Of a stretch of 64,000 bases of DNA, positions 1 through 9,331 are shown in pieces (position 1 is the stretch's first letter; every line of letters starts with the position of its first letter). Source of the stretch: UBA4742 sp963773335 (GTDB lineage Bacteria; Actinomycetota; Acidimicrobiia; Acidimicrobiales; Acidimicrobilacustridaceae); assembly GCA_963773335.1 (NCBI GenBank), contig CAVZAT010000007.1, positions 558,001-622,000 of the forward strand. The letters run 5' to 3'. The notes beneath the pieces were generated by a model. That model did no database searches. It saw only the letters and a list, made by a program, of their open reading frames with translations, and was not told where the DNA came from. Made by a program: the position numbers and the translations under genes.

Positions 1-1671
1 CTGGCGGGAACGGTCCGGTTCACCCACGCCCTGATCGCCCGGGCGCTCGAGGCCGATCTGGGCCCCCGGGCTCGGAGCCGACTCCACACCCAGGCCTTCG
101 CGGCGACGCTCACCACCTACGCCGCATCGCCCCGTGACCACGCGCCCCGACTCGCTCACCACGCCCGTGCGGGTGGCCTGCACGACGAGGCGCTCGACTG
201 GGCCATCGTGGCGGGCGACGCCGCGCTCGCCGACCTGGCGCCCGACGAGGCCGCCCGCTGGTTCGCCCTGGCGCTGGGTGAGGCCGAGGCGCTGGGCCGG
301 CCCGACTCGCTGCGAGCGGACCTCCTCGTCCGCCTGGGCGAGGCCCGGTCGAGCGCCGGAGACCCGACGGCCCTCGACGCCATCCGGGAGGGCGCCCGTC
401 TCGCCGCGCTCGCCGGGGCTCCGGACACGCTGGTGCGCGCCGCGCTGGCCACCGACCGGGGCACGATCAAGCTGGGACGGCCCGCCCGGGAGCAGCTCGA
501 CATCGTCGAGGCGGCGCTCACCGCCAGCGACGATCTTGACGAGGCGACCCGAGCCCGCCTCACGGCCCTGGTCGCCAAGAGCCTGGTCCGTACCGACCAG
601 ACCGAGCGCCGCGTCGCCCTGGCGCACGAGGCGCTCGCGGCGGCCCGCTCCAGTGGCGACGACGAAGCGTTCGCGGCCGTGGCCGCAAACGTGTTGCACG
701 CTCTGTGGGCTCCGGGAGCCGGGCCGCGGCGGGCCGCGCTGGCGAGGGAGGCGACCGTCGCGGTGCGCGACACGACCGACCCGAACCTGATCTTCGTGGT
801 GCACTTCGCGGCGTACTGCGCCGCCGTGTGCGCCGGCGAGGCCGACGACGCGGCGGCATGCCTCGAGCGTCTGCACGACGTCGCCGACGAGGTCCGCGAC
901 CCCCAGATGCGCTGGGGCATCGGCGTGCTGGACGCCTTCGTCGCCACCATGACCGGGGCGTTCACCGAGGCCGAGCGGATCGTGGCCGAGACCGTCGAGC
1001 TCGGCCTCCAGATCGGTGTGCAGGAGGCGCTCCTGGCCTTCGCCGCCCAGAGCTTCGCGCTGGGCACGTTCGCCGGCCGGCACGCCGAGCTGCTCCCGTT
1101 CGTCGAACAGGGCCTCGAGGTGGCGCCCGGCGTCGAGCTGTCGTTCCGGCTCGGCTACGCGCTCGTGTGCTGCGAGGTCGGTCGCCCTGAGGTCGCGGCC
1201 GAGATGCTCCACGACGCCATGGCCAACCGCACCGACACCACTCCCGACGACTTCGTCCGATCCACCGAGCTGCTGGGCTACGCCGTGCTGGCCCTCGAGC
1301 TGGAGGACGTCGAGGTGGCCGCCTGGCTCTATCCCGAGATCGTGCCGTTCGCCGGCGAGGTGTCCTTCAACGCGCTGACCTCGCAGGGACCGATCGCCGC
1401 GTATGCCGGCAAGCTCGCCTCGCTCCTCGGGCACACCGCCGACGCCGAGCGCTTCCTCCTCGATGCCCTGGCCGTGGCCGACGCGTTCGGTTGGCGCTAC
1501 CACCGGGCGGCCACGCTCCTCGCCCTCGCGCAGAACCGGTACCGGGCCGACGGGTGCCTCGACGACGAGGGGATGACGTGGCTGGCGACGGCCGGCGAGC
1601 TCTGCGAGGCCTACGGCTTCGCGGCCTGGGCCAAGCGGGTCGACGCCCTCGGATCGCTCGCCCTGACCTGA
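1..1671 (+). CDS. C-terminal part of a large AAA-ATPase/TPR transcriptional regulator (5' end outside window)
   Basis: The frame is open from base 1 to the TGA ending at 1671, so the start lies upstream. The first visible residues, TVRFTHALIARALEADLG, match the end of the AAA/NB-ARC-like ATPase module of large LuxR/AfsR/adenylate-cyclase-type actinobacterial regulators, where RF(T/S)HALI is a usual signature. The remaining ~480 residues are Ala/Leu-rich helical hairpins with repeated LA..A pattern, consistent with TPR repeats. No C-terminal helix-turn-helix is present (the protein ends ALGSLALT), so any DNA-binding or cyclase domain must be N-terminal. Family assignment is from pattern only; the effector domain is unknown. 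Confidence 0.7.
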   Translation: MAGTVRFTHALIARALEADLGPRARSRLHTQAFAATLTTYAASPRDHAPRLAHHARAGGLHDEALDWAIVAGDAALADLAPDEAARWFALALGEAEALGRPDSLRADLLVRLGEARSSAGDPTALDAIREGARLAALAGAPDTLVRAALATDRGTIKLGRPAREQLDIVEAALTASDDLDEATRARLTALVAKSLVRTDQTERRVALAHEALAAARSSGDDEAFAAVAANVLHALWAPGAGPRRAALAREATVAVRDTTDPNLIFVVHFAAYCAAVCAGEADDAAACLERLHDVADEVRDPQMRWGIGVLDAFVATMTGAFTEAERIVAETVELGLQIGVQEALLAFAAQSFALGTFAGRHAELLPFVEQGLEVAPGVELSFRLGYALVCCEVGRPEVAAEMLHDAMANRTDTTPDDFVRSTELLGYAVLALELEDVEVAAWLYPEIVPFAGEVSFNALTSQGPIAAYAGKLASLLGHTADAERFLLDALAVADAFGWRYHRAATLLALAQNRYRADGCLDDEGMTWLATAGELCEAYGFAAWAKRVDALGSLALT

Positions 1672-1757
1672 CCGGTCCCATCGCCGCCCGCGCCACGCGT
1701 CGGGGGCGTGGCCCAGGTGATGCGCGGGTGACGCGCGGGCGGGCGCACGATGGCGCG

Positions 1758-2435
1758 GTGATCGATCCGGGGGACGCGAGCGGCAGACCAGCGCCGTCGC
1801 ACGCCGCGGTGATGACCCACCGGATCGCCGACCTCGATCGGTGGAAGGCCGGCTGGGACGACCACCAGTCCGAGCGTCGCGACGCCGGATTCCTCGGTCA
1901 TCTCATCCACCGGTCCCAGACCGAGCCGGACGTCGTCACCGTCCTGCTGCCCGTCGCCGACCTGGAGCGGGCGCGGACGTTCGCCGCTTCGCCCGACCGC
2001 ACCGCCGAGCTGGTGCGCTACGGCGTTGTGGGTCGAGCGGAGGTCCACTGGCTCGAGCTGCTTCGGTCCGACCTCGTCTGGGACCGCCGGCTCCCTGCGG
2101 TCATCGTGACCGCCCGGGTCGCCGACATCGACGCCTGGCTCGCCGCCGACGACGCCGCGGCCGGGTCGCGGCGGGCAGCCGGCGTGATCGGTCACGCCGT
2201 CGCCCGCGACCTGGACGATCCCCAGCTCACGGTCGCCTTCGACCAGGCCGAGCGCTTCGAGGTGCTGCGCGAGCTGCTCGTCGGGTCGGCGCCCGCCGGC
2301 ACCGTTGCGCCGCCGACCGCAGACTTGCGCTTCCACACCAGCGGCTGGGGCACGACCTACCCGCCAACATCCACATCCAAACCTACATCCAGACCAACAA
2401 CTACGACCGCGGACGCAGTCCGCAGGAGGCACTGA
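1758..2435 (+). CDS. Tandem dimeric alpha/beta-barrel (ABM/Dabb-like) protein
   Basis: About 225 residues if the GTG at 1758 is used; the ATG at 1812 (MTHRIADLDRW) is an alternative but would remove the first predicted strand. Two ferredoxin-like halves are visible: one from VMTHRIADLDRWKAGW and a second from AVIVTARVADIDAWLAAD. Each has the beta-alpha-beta layout and the 'V.D.D.W' motif seen in antibiotic-biosynthesis-monooxygenase-like small proteins. It is followed directly by a single-domain relative at 2437 whose strong AGGAGG lies inside this gene's 3' end, so the two are probably translationally coupled. No catalytic residues can be assigned. The C-terminal Thr/Pro-rich tail (about 30 residues) is low complexity. 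Function unknown. Confidence 0.6.
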   Translation: MIDPGDASGRPAPSHAAVMTHRIADLDRWKAGWDDHQSERRDAGFLGHLIHRSQTEPDVVTVLLPVADLERARTFAASPDRTAELVRYGVVGRAEVHWLELLRSDLVWDRRLPAVIVTARVADIDAWLAADDAAAGSRRAAGVIGHAVARDLDDPQLTVAFDQAERFEVLRELLVGSAPAGTVAPPTADLRFHTSGWGTTYPPTSTSKPTSRPTTTTADAVRRRH

Positions 2436-2436
2436 C

Positions 2437-2697
2437 ATGCAGGTGATCGCGACCCACGACGTCGACGACGTCGAGCACTGGTTCAACTCGCCCAAGCGGG
2501 CCGAGTTCTTCGAGGCCCGGGGCATGACGGTCTCGGCGTTCCGCGACCCGGGCGGCGAGAACACCACCGTGGCCGTTCTCATCGAGACGCCCGACATGGA
2601 GACGCTCCAGGCGGCGCTGGCCGAGCCCGTGGCGGCCGAGGCCGAGAAGCACGACGGGGTCCACGCCGAGACCATCACGATCTACGTCGCCGGCTGA
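2437..2697 (+). CDS. Small dimeric alpha/beta-barrel protein
   Basis: An 86-residue protein starting with ATG seven bases after AGGAGG (2424-2429), which fixes the start. MQVIATHDVDDVEHWF followed by two helices and strands gives a single ferredoxin-like fold of the ABM/Dabb type; these usually act as dimers and range from monooxygenases to stress-induced proteins. It resembles each half of the preceding protein, so the pair looks like duplication products. The start lies 1 nt beyond the upstream stop, indicating an operon. A 13-bp perfect hairpin follows (2708-2739). Specific function unknown. Confidence 0.7.
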   Translation: MQVIATHDVDDVEHWFNSPKRAEFFEARGMTVSAFRDPGGENTTVAVLIETPDMETLQAALAEPVAAEAEKHDGVHAETITIYVAG

Positions 2698-2707
2698 CGG
2701 GAGCCGA

Positions 2708-2739
2708 TCCCACCACCGAGGGGCCGCTCGGTGGTGGGA
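2708..2739 (+). terminator. Perfect 13-bp stem hairpin between two barrel genes
   Basis: TCCCACCACCGAG (2708-2720) is the exact reverse complement of 2727-2739 with a 6-nt loop. There is no U-tract and the next gene of the same family begins 58 nt downstream, so it may be a partial terminator, an mRNA-processing/stability element or an attenuator rather than a full Rho-independent terminator. Confidence 0.55.
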
Positions 2740-2796
2740 CGCTGATCCGCATCGAGCGGCCCCACACCACCCCACATCACAAGGAGAAGCACGCCC

Positions 2797-3078
2797 ATGT
2801 CCTTTCTGATCACCCACTTCTTCGAGGGCGGCACCCAGGAGCAGTACGACGCCATCATCGCCGCGGCCCACCCGGCCGACGGCTCCCTGCCGCCGGGCCA
2901 GCTGCACCACTTCGCCGGTCCCACCGAGGGCGGATTTCTCGTCGCCGCGGTCTGGGAGAACAAGGAGCAGAACGACGCGTTCCAGCAGGAGCTCTTCCCC
3001 GTCATCGCGTCGCTGGAGAACCCACCAGCGCCGCCCGAGGAGCGGACGGCCGAGGTGACCAACCAGGTGAGCGCCTGA
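2797..3078 (+). CDS. Small dimeric alpha/beta-barrel protein, third of the cluster
   Basis: A 93-residue protein with ATG at 2797 preceded by AAGGAGAAG at correct spacing. It starts MSFLITHFFEGGTQEQYDAI and continues with GFLVAAVWENKEQNDAF, the pattern of small ABM/EthD-like barrel proteins that appear in actinobacteria as conserved hypotheticals. It follows two other members of the fold in the same orientation, separated by a strong hairpin. A 10-bp GC-rich hairpin just after the stop (3090-3118) probably ends the transcript. No catalytic residues recognised. Confidence 0.75.
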   Translation: MSFLITHFFEGGTQEQYDAIIAAAHPADGSLPPGQLHHFAGPTEGGFLVAAVWENKEQNDAFQQELFPVIASLENPPAPPEERTAEVTNQVSA

Positions 3079-3089
3079 ACGGTCGCCCC

Positions 3090-3118
3090 GTCGGCGCCTT
3101 CCTCGGGGAGGCGCCGAC
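3090..3118 (+). terminator. GC-rich hairpin after the barrel cluster
   Basis: GTCGGCGCCT (3090-3099) pairs perfectly with AGGCGCCGAC (3109-3118) across a 9-nt loop, 12 nt after the stop codon. It lacks a clear U-tract, which is common in high-GC actinobacteria. It is a likely transcript end for the three-gene barrel cluster. Confidence 0.55.
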
Positions 3119-3649
3119 GCGGGCGAACCCACCGTCGCCGCCGCTTCGGTCCTCCCGGTTCGGGTGAGGTGGCCTTGATCGGATGCGGGAGTGAGCGGCG
3201 CGACTCAGTCATCGGTCTTCGCCTCGGGATCGTCGAGGCGTTCGCTCTCGAGGGCGGTCATCGAGCTCTCAGCGCGAGACCGCGACCCGCGCCAAGCGAT
3301 CGCCGGTACGGGCCGCGTGCTTCCTTGCGCATCTCGCGGCCGAGAAGGCGTTGAAGGCGCTGGTCATCGTTCGAGCCGTGCCGTTGCCCAAATCGCATGA
3401 CCTGGCGCGGCTGCCGCAGCCGCTTCCTCCTGCCGACGCCTCACAGTTGGTGAGGAGCGACCTCGTCAGGCTGAGCCCCCTGGACGATCGAGGGTCGGTA
3501 TCCGGCAGATCTCACCGAATCAAGCGACGACGAGGCAAAGGGGAGCCTCATCTGACGGATCTCCTCGGTGGGCTCGTGTTTCTTGGCGCAGGCGGCATCT
3601 ACGATCTCTGACGGTCCAGCCGGGGTTCAAGCTCTCGACAGGGGAAGCG
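3119..3649. other. About 530-bp stretch without a recognisable gene
   Basis: No open frame here has a convincing family signature. Two minus-strand stretches are open for 30-57 codons and have plausible composition (about 3205-3300, ending ESSMTALESERLDDPEAK, and about 3444-3614, containing EIRQMRLPFASSSLDS), but they have no clear starts or known domains. They may be remnants. The SDR promoter should lie near the right end; its RBS AGGGGAAG is at about 3639-3646. Confidence 0.4.
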
Positions 3650-4437
3650 ATGATTCTCGAACGATTCCTGCTCACCGACCGGGTCGCGGTCGTGACCGGC
3701 GCGGGTCGGGGGATCGGGGCAGCCAGCGCCGTCGCTCTCGCCGAGGCTGGGGCCGATGTGGTCGTGTCGTCCCGCACGGCCTCGCAGCTGGACGATGTGG
3801 CGGCCCAGATCGCGGTGTCGGGACGGCGGGCGCTGGTCGTGCCGGCTGATCTGTCCGACCTCGACAACGTCGTGCGGCTCGCGACCGTGGCGCACGAGAC
3901 ATTCGGCCGGCTCGACCTGGTCATCAACAACGTCGGCGGCACCATTCCGAACGCGTTTCTCGATACGACTCCTGAGTACATGGAGGAGGCGTTCCACTTC
4001 AACGTCGCGACCGCACATGCGCTGTGTCGCGCCGCGGTGCCGCTCATGCTCAAGAGTGGAGGCGGGACGGTCGTCAACATCTCCTCGATCATGGGGCGCG
4101 TGAGCGGGCGGGGATATCTGGCGTACGGGGCGGCGAAGGCGGCGCTCGCTCACTACACACGCCTCGCGGCGCGTGACCTCGCACCTCGGATCCGCGTCAA
4201 TGCCATCGCCGTCGGCTCCGTGGCGACATCGGCGTTGGAGCTCGTCGTGCAGGACCCGGAGACGCGCGCCGCGATGGAGTCCGCCACGCCGTTGCAACCA
4301 TCGGTGAGGCAGAGGATGTCGCCGCTGCGGTCATCTATCTCGCGTCGCCCGCGTCGGCGTACGTGACGGGCAAGGTGCTGGAGGTCGATGGCGGGCTCGA
4401 TCAGCCCAACCTCGACCTCGGTCTTCAGGACCTCTAG
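3650..4437 (+). CDS. Short-chain dehydrogenase/reductase (SDR), frameshifted near the C-terminus
   Basis: Classical SDR of about 262 residues: NAD(P)-binding TGAGRGIG at residues ~14-21, NNVGG in place of the NNAG motif, Ser in NISSIMGR and the catalytic YGAAK pair (YxxxK). ATG at 3650 has AGGGGAAG upstream. The reading frame breaks at about 4291-4296: the annotated frame runs to 4366, while the expected C-terminus (ATIGEAEDVAAAVIYLASPA, then TGKVLEVDGG) continues in another frame to a TAG at 4435-4437. One missing base explains this. Substrate cannot be told; SDRs of this shape act on alcohols, steroids or acyl intermediates. A short ORF with its own RBS follows. Confidence 0.85.
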
Positions 4438-4461
4438 CGCGCCTTCGGTGAGGAGCTCGTC

Positions 4462-4560
4462 ATGGGCGAGCCAGCACGGGTTGAACAGATCTTCCGCATT
4501 GCTGGGATTCGATCGGCAACGGGCTTTGCGCCATGGACTGCGCGTTCCGTACCGACGTGA
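4462..4560 (+). CDS. Short ORF downstream of the SDR (hypothetical or remnant)
   Basis: A 32-codon frame starting ATG 24 nt after the SDR stop, with GAGGAG at about five bases upstream, a good RBS. The product MGEPARVEQIFRIAGIRSAT is cut off at 4560, and a further frame continues to about 4675 with a coding-like tail. It could be the start of a truncated or frameshifted gene co-transcribed with the SDR. No family recognised. Confidence 0.3.
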   Translation: MGEPARVEQIFRIAGIRSATGFAPWTARSVPT

Positions 4561-4671
4561 TCCCATCCGGCGCGTCGCTCAACACCACGCGGTGGCCGAC
4601 CCACGGCGAAACCGGTCCCCGCACCTACGCCAAGAACGGGTCGTGGCCGCTGAGCTCGCGGCAACGACGAG

Positions 4672-6062
4672 CTAGGGCGCGTCCAGCGCCGCAGAACGCA
4701 GGCCGTGGAAGCCCTCGTTGAGGTCGTCGATCAACGCCCAGGGGTCGGGGAGGCTGGCCCGGCACCCGAGCACCGAGACGAAGAGGCGGTCGACGTAGCT
4801 CCAGGCCGTGATGTTGAGACCGATGCCCTCGAGGATCGGGCCGACCGAGTAGAGCGAGGTGACCAACCCCCCGTGGAGCTCGAGGGGTCGATGGGGGCCG
4901 GCCACGTTCGACGCGATCAGGTTGATGGGCGGGCGCGTCCGGTCGGCCAGACGCGTGCACGCCCACAGCCGGATGCCCAACGGGTACAGGTGCGGCGGGG
5001 TGAGTCCGGCTCGATACTCGAACAGGTCGGTGCCGAGCGCCTCGCGGACGCGGCGGGCAGCCTGCGCGGCCTCGTGGATGACCCTCAGGCGCTCGACGGG
5101 ATCGGCGATCTCGGAGCCCACCGGCAGCATGAGGTTGTCGACGTGGTTCCCGCTGAAGTGGCGCTCCGCGCAGATGAGTGGCGACGGGCACTCCGGCGAT
5201 CAGGCTGGAAGTCGGTAGCTCACCTCGCCGGTCGAGGTAGTGGCGTAGCCCGCCGCCGCACACGCCCAGGAACACCTCGTTGAACGTGACCCGACAGGTG
5301 CGCTTGATCCGCCGGAGATCGCCCAGCGGCAGCGACGTCATGGCGAAGGTCCTGGCGCGGTCGAGGGACACGTTCAGGGAGGTGCGGGGTGACGAGAAGG
5401 GGACCGGGAGGGTGACGGTGCTGTCGCGTCGAACCCGCCCGGCCGCGGACAGACCCGCCGCGGTCTGGCTGGCGAAGCGGGGAAGCCGGGCGATGCGCCG
5501 GGTCCTGCTCTGCGCGGCCTGGCGGTAGAGCTCGTGGCGGGTCGGGAGCGGCTCAGGCGCGGCCGGCTGCGAGTAGGCGGCGGCATCGTCGAGCAGGAAG
5601 GCGTTCTCGAGCATGGCCACCGCCGCCCCGCCATCGGCCATGGCGTGATGGAGCTTCACCACGAAGGCGGTGAGGCCTCCCTCGAGCCCGTCGACCACGG
5701 TCAGCTCCCACAGGGGCTGCGATCGGGGCAGCTGGGTCGAGGCGATCTCGCTCACCAGGGCGGCGAGCTCGCGGTCGCCCCCGGGGCGTGGGCACCACGC
5801 GCCACCGGACATGGCGGCTCAGGTCGAACTCGGGGTCCTCCACCCACACGGGGTGGCCGAGCCGGTGGGGCACCGGGACCACCCGCCGCCGCAAAGTCGG
5901 CAGCCGGTCGAGCCTGGCCTCCAGGAGCTCGATGAAGTCGATCGGGGTGAGCGCCTCGGCCCGTCCGGCGAGGTCGATGACCGCGATCTTGAGCGTGTGC
6001 ATGTGAGCGGTCGGCGTCTCGGAGTACAGGAAGCGGGCGTCGAGCCCGGTCAGCTCCTCCAT
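4672..6062 (-). CDS. WS/DGAT acyltransferase no. 1 (two frameshifts)
   Basis: About 463 residues once joined over two single-base breaks (about 5782, in a C/G run, and about 5165-5180). The start MEELTGLDARFLYSETPTAH and the active-site motif HHAMADG (HHxxxDG, near residue 136) identify the bifunctional wax-ester synthase/diacylglycerol acyltransferase family, which esterifies acyl-CoA onto diacylglycerol or fatty alcohol at the membrane/lipid-droplet surface. The C-terminal block contains the family NLIASNVAGP (N.P/AGP) motif. It is divergent from the acyl-CoA synthetase at 6199, with an inverted repeat between them. The breaks look like sequencing indels because all conserved blocks are present. 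Confidence 0.88.
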
Positions 6063-6150
6063 CTCGGCGGCACCCCCTTCTGCTCGGCTGTAGTCGGCCG
6101 GACCCGAGTGAGGGTCCTTGGCCCCTGTTGGCCCAGCCCGGACCCTGGTT

Positions 6151-6170
6151 TGATGAAGACAGGTTCATCA
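6151..6170. promoter_or_regulatory. 7-6-7 inverted repeat, candidate operator between WS/DGAT no. 1 and acyl-CoA synthetase
   Basis: TGATGAA (6151-6157), a 6-nt spacer and TTCATCA (6164-6170) form a perfect inverted repeat that is clearly more AT-rich than its surroundings. It lies 29 nt before the GTG of the acyl-CoA synthetase and 88 nt from the start of the divergent WS/DGAT, a position where a TetR- or GntR-type repressor could control both arms. The cognate regulator is not in this window. Confidence 0.55.
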
Positions 6171-6198
6171 TCCCCATGGTGGCCCGGAAAGCGATCCC

Positions 6199-7850
6199 GT
6201 GGAGTTCAACCTGGCTGATCTGTTCGAGAGTGTGGTCGACGTCGTCGGGGAGCAGACCGCGATCGTCGCCGACTCACGGCGTCTCAGCTACGCGGAGCTC
6301 GACGCCCGGGCCGACCGCCTGGCCCACGGTTGCTGACCAGTGGGATCGATCGGGGCGACTTCGTCGGCCTCCAGCTGCGCAATGGGTCCGAGTACCTCGA
6401 GACGATGCTCGCCTGCTTCAAGGTCGGGGCGGTTCCGGTCAACGTCAACTATCGGTACACCGACACCGAGTTGCGCTACGTCTACGCCGACGCCGGACTG
6501 GTGGGTTTGGTCCACCATCGGGGATTCGCCTCGGCGATCGGCCCGGCCCTCGATGCCATGGACGAACGCCGCCTGGTGCTCGAGGTCGACGACGGCACCG
6601 CCGGCGCCAGGTCGCCCTGGGCCGACGACTACGAGGTCTCGCTGTCGAGCGAACAGGCGGCGCGCGGGTTCGGTCCCCGTTCGGCTGACGATCTGTACTG
6701 CGTGTACACCGGGGGCACGACCGGTCGGCCGAAGGGCGTGCTGTGGCGCCACGAGGACATCTTCTTCGCGGCCATGGGCGGCGGCGATCCCGTTCATCTG
6801 GGTGACGTGATCGAGCGACCCGAACAGCTGGCCGGGCGCGTCCTTCGTCCGGGCATCGTGGCCCTGCCGGTACCGCCGTTCATCCACGCGAGCGCGCACT
6901 GGTTGGCCTTCTCGACCTTCTTCGGCGGCGGCTCCCTGGTCCTGCTGCCCGGGGGACGGTTCGACCCCGACACCACCTGGCGCCTGGTGGCCGACGAGCG
7001 GGTCGCCGTGCTCGTGATCGTCGGCGACGCGATGGCCCGCCCGTTGCTCGACGCCCTCGAGTCGGCCCGGGACGCCGCTCGTCCGCCCGACGTCTCCTCG
7101 CTGATGGCGGTGGGTTCGGGCGGGGCCATGCTGGCTCCCTCGACCAAGGCCCGACTGGCTCGACTGCTGCCGGGAGTGATCGTGGCCGATGCCTTCGGGT
7201 CCTCCGAGACGGGACAGCTCGGCGGTTCACCACCGGCCGACGATCCCTTCGGTGCCCCCCGCCTGCACCTCGACGAGCGCACCGCCGTGTTCGACGACGA
7301 CCTGAGGCCCGTTGCCCCCGGCTCCGGCCAGGTCGGACGGTTGGCCCGGGGAGGGCGTGTGCCGATCGGCTACCGCGGCGATCCCGCTCGCTCCGCGGCC
7401 ACCTTCGTGTCCATCGGGGGCGCCAGGTGGGCCCTTCCCGGTGATCTGGCCCGGGTCGAAGCAGACGGGACCATCGTGGTGCTCGGCCGATCATCGCAGT
7501 GCATCAACACCGGGGGAGAGAAGGTCCATCCCGAGGAGGTCGAGGCCGCGCTGAAGAATCGGCCCGACGTGGTCGACGCGGTCGTCGTGGGTACGCCCGA
7601 CGACCGGTGGGGTGAACGCGTGACCGCCCTGGTGCAGCCGGGACCCGGCCGGCGACCCACACTGGAGGAGCTGCGCGATGAGCTCCGGGTCACGCTCGCG
7701 GACTACAAGCTCCCGAGGAAGCTGGTGGTGGTCGACGCGATGCAGCGGCTGCCGAGCGGTAAGGCGGACTACCTCTGGGCCAGCGCCCGGGTGGCGTCGG
7801 CTGGGCGGAACCCCGCCGATGAGCCGGAGGTGCAGCCATGGAGCGCGTGA
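6199..7850 (+). CDS. Acyl-CoA synthetase (AMP-forming, FadD-like), one frameshift
   Basis: Adenylate-forming enzyme of about 550 residues that would activate fatty or related carboxylic acids with ATP and CoA, feeding the adjacent WS/DGAT genes. Visible motifs: the P-loop-like YTGGTTGRPKGV, the aromatic/A5 region DAFGSSETGQ and the C-terminal GDLARVEADG and GGEKVHPEEVE blocks with the hinge, plus a catalytic Lys in PSGKADY near the end. GTG at 6199 gives MEFNLADLFESVVDVVGEQT, a normal FadD N-terminus; the frame breaks at about 6328-6332 (LAHG/LLTSGID), one base missing. The 3' end overlaps the next WS/DGAT by 13 nt, so the two are coupled. Similarity to steroid side-chain FadD enzymes is possible but not provable here. 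Confidence 0.88.
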
Positions 7851-9331
7851 CGGGCATGGACGCCGCCTTTCTCGACATGGAGACGTCGACCATGCACCTG
7901 CACGTGGTGGGGGTGCTGGTGCTCGACCCCGGCGAGATCCCGGTGGACGAGCTGGCCGAGCGGCTGCGATCGGTGTTCGTGAATCGCCTCCACCTCATCC
8001 CGCCCTTCCGCTGGCGGGTCGTGACCGCGCCGGGCGGATTGGGCGATCCGCGGTGGGTGGAGGACCCGGCCTTCGACCTGGCGCGCCACCTGCACCGGGC
8101 GACGAGCGGCCCGGGAGCAGATCAGACGGCTCTCGAGCGGTTCGTCGGCGAGCTCGCCAGCCGGCCGCTGCGGCGAGACCAACCGCTGTGGGAGACCTGG
8201 CTGGTCGACGGCTTCGCCGACGGGACCGTGGCGCTGATAACCAAGGTCCACCACGCCATCATGGACGGTGCTGCCGGCGGTGACATGATGGCCGCGCTCT
8301 TCGACCTCGAGCCCGAGCCGGGCGCGGGCGCGGGCGACGAGCCTCCGCCCTTTGGGGGCGAGCCGATGCCATCGACCGCCCGGCTGATGGCCGACACCGT
8401 GCCCGGCGCGTGGTCCAGGGTCAGCCGTTTGCCCGGCACGGTGGCCCGCACTGTCGGAGGCCTGGCCGGATCGGCCCAGGCCATGGTCCGCCAACCCGCA
8501 GCGGTGGCCGGGTTCGCCCCGGGCACCAGCTTCAACGGCCCGCTCACCGCCCGGCGCACGGTTGCGTTCCGTCAGTGCGCCCTCGACGACCTCAAGCAGG
8601 TGCGCGCCGCCTTCGGCACGACCATCAACGACGTGGTCCTGGCGGCCACCACCTCCTCGCTGCGCAGCTACGTGCTCAACCGCGGCGTCCACCCTGATCG
8701 ACCGCTGGTAGCGTCGGTGCCGGTGGCGCTGGAGCGCACGGCCGGCGACCCGGGCTTCGGCAACCGCACCTCCAACATCATGGTGCCGCTACCGGTCCAG
8801 CTCGACGATCCGGTCGAGGCCTTGCGGTCGATCCACCAGTGGGCTCTGGGGGCGAAGGCGGTGCAGCAGGCCATGGGACCCGATCTGCTCGAGGACCTGA
8901 TGTCGATCGTCCCGGGGCCGATGCTGACCGCCTCGGCGCAGACCTACTCGCGCCTGGGCCTGGGGCGGTTCCACCCACCGCTGTTCAATGCCATCGTCTC
9001 CAACGTGCCCGGTCCACCCATCCCGCTCTACCTGGCCGGCGCCCGGGTGACCGCCACGTATCCCATGGGTCCGCTGATCGCCAACACCGCGCTGAACCTG
9101 ACGGTGCTCAGCCAGTCCGGTGACCTCGACATCGGCGTCATCGCCTGCCCGGACCTGGTCGACGACGTCGAGGCCATCGCCGAGGGATTCATCGACGGGG
9201 TGGCCGAGCTGCGCGAGGCCGAGGCCGCTCAGGAGCTGTTCGACGGTCGTGGGCTCGAGCCTTCTCGCCGAGCGGCGTCCGCCGAGCGGCGACCAACCAC
9301 TCGGCCTCACACGCTGGGAAGCCGACCATGA
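7838..9331 (+). CDS. WS/DGAT acyltransferase no. 2
   Basis: Intact 497-residue member: MERVTGMDAAFLDMETSTMH at the N-terminus, catalytic HHAIMDG at about residue 138, and the C-terminal NAIVSNVPGPP motif. The family forms triacylglycerol or wax esters from acyl-CoA. The ATG lies inside the end of the acyl-CoA synthetase gene and its own stop overlaps the ATG of the following hydrolase (ATGA), so activation, esterification and hydrolysis genes form one translationally coupled operon. A C-terminal Arg/Thr-rich tail of about 20 residues has no known role. Confidence 0.93.
   Translation: MERVTGMDAAFLDMETSTMHLHVVGVLVLDPGEIPVDELAERLRSVFVNRLHLIPPFRWRVVTAPGGLGDPRWVEDPAFDLARHLHRATSGPGADQTALERFVGELASRPLRRDQPLWETWLVDGFADGTVALITKVHHAIMDGAAGGDMMAALFDLEPEPGAGAGDEPPPFGGEPMPSTARLMADTVPGAWSRVSRLPGTVARTVGGLAGSAQAMVRQPAAVAGFAPGTSFNGPLTARRTVAFRQCALDDLKQVRAAFGTTINDVVLAATTSSLRSYVLNRGVHPDRPLVASVPVALERTAGDPGFGNRTSNIMVPLPVQLDDPVEALRSIHQWALGAKAVQQAMGPDLLEDLMSIVPGPMLTASAQTYSRLGLGRFHPPLFNAIVSNVPGPPIPLYLAGARVTATYPMGPLIANTALNLTVLSQSGDLDIGVIACPDLVDDVEAIAEGFIDGVAELREAEAAQELFDGRGLEPSRRAASAERRPTTRPHTLGSRP

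Noticed and set aside
3169..3611. Plus-strand open frames of 60-86 codons between the barrel cluster and the SDR
   Set aside because: They have Arg/Ser-rich composition without domains, overlap each other, and lack ribosome binding sites.
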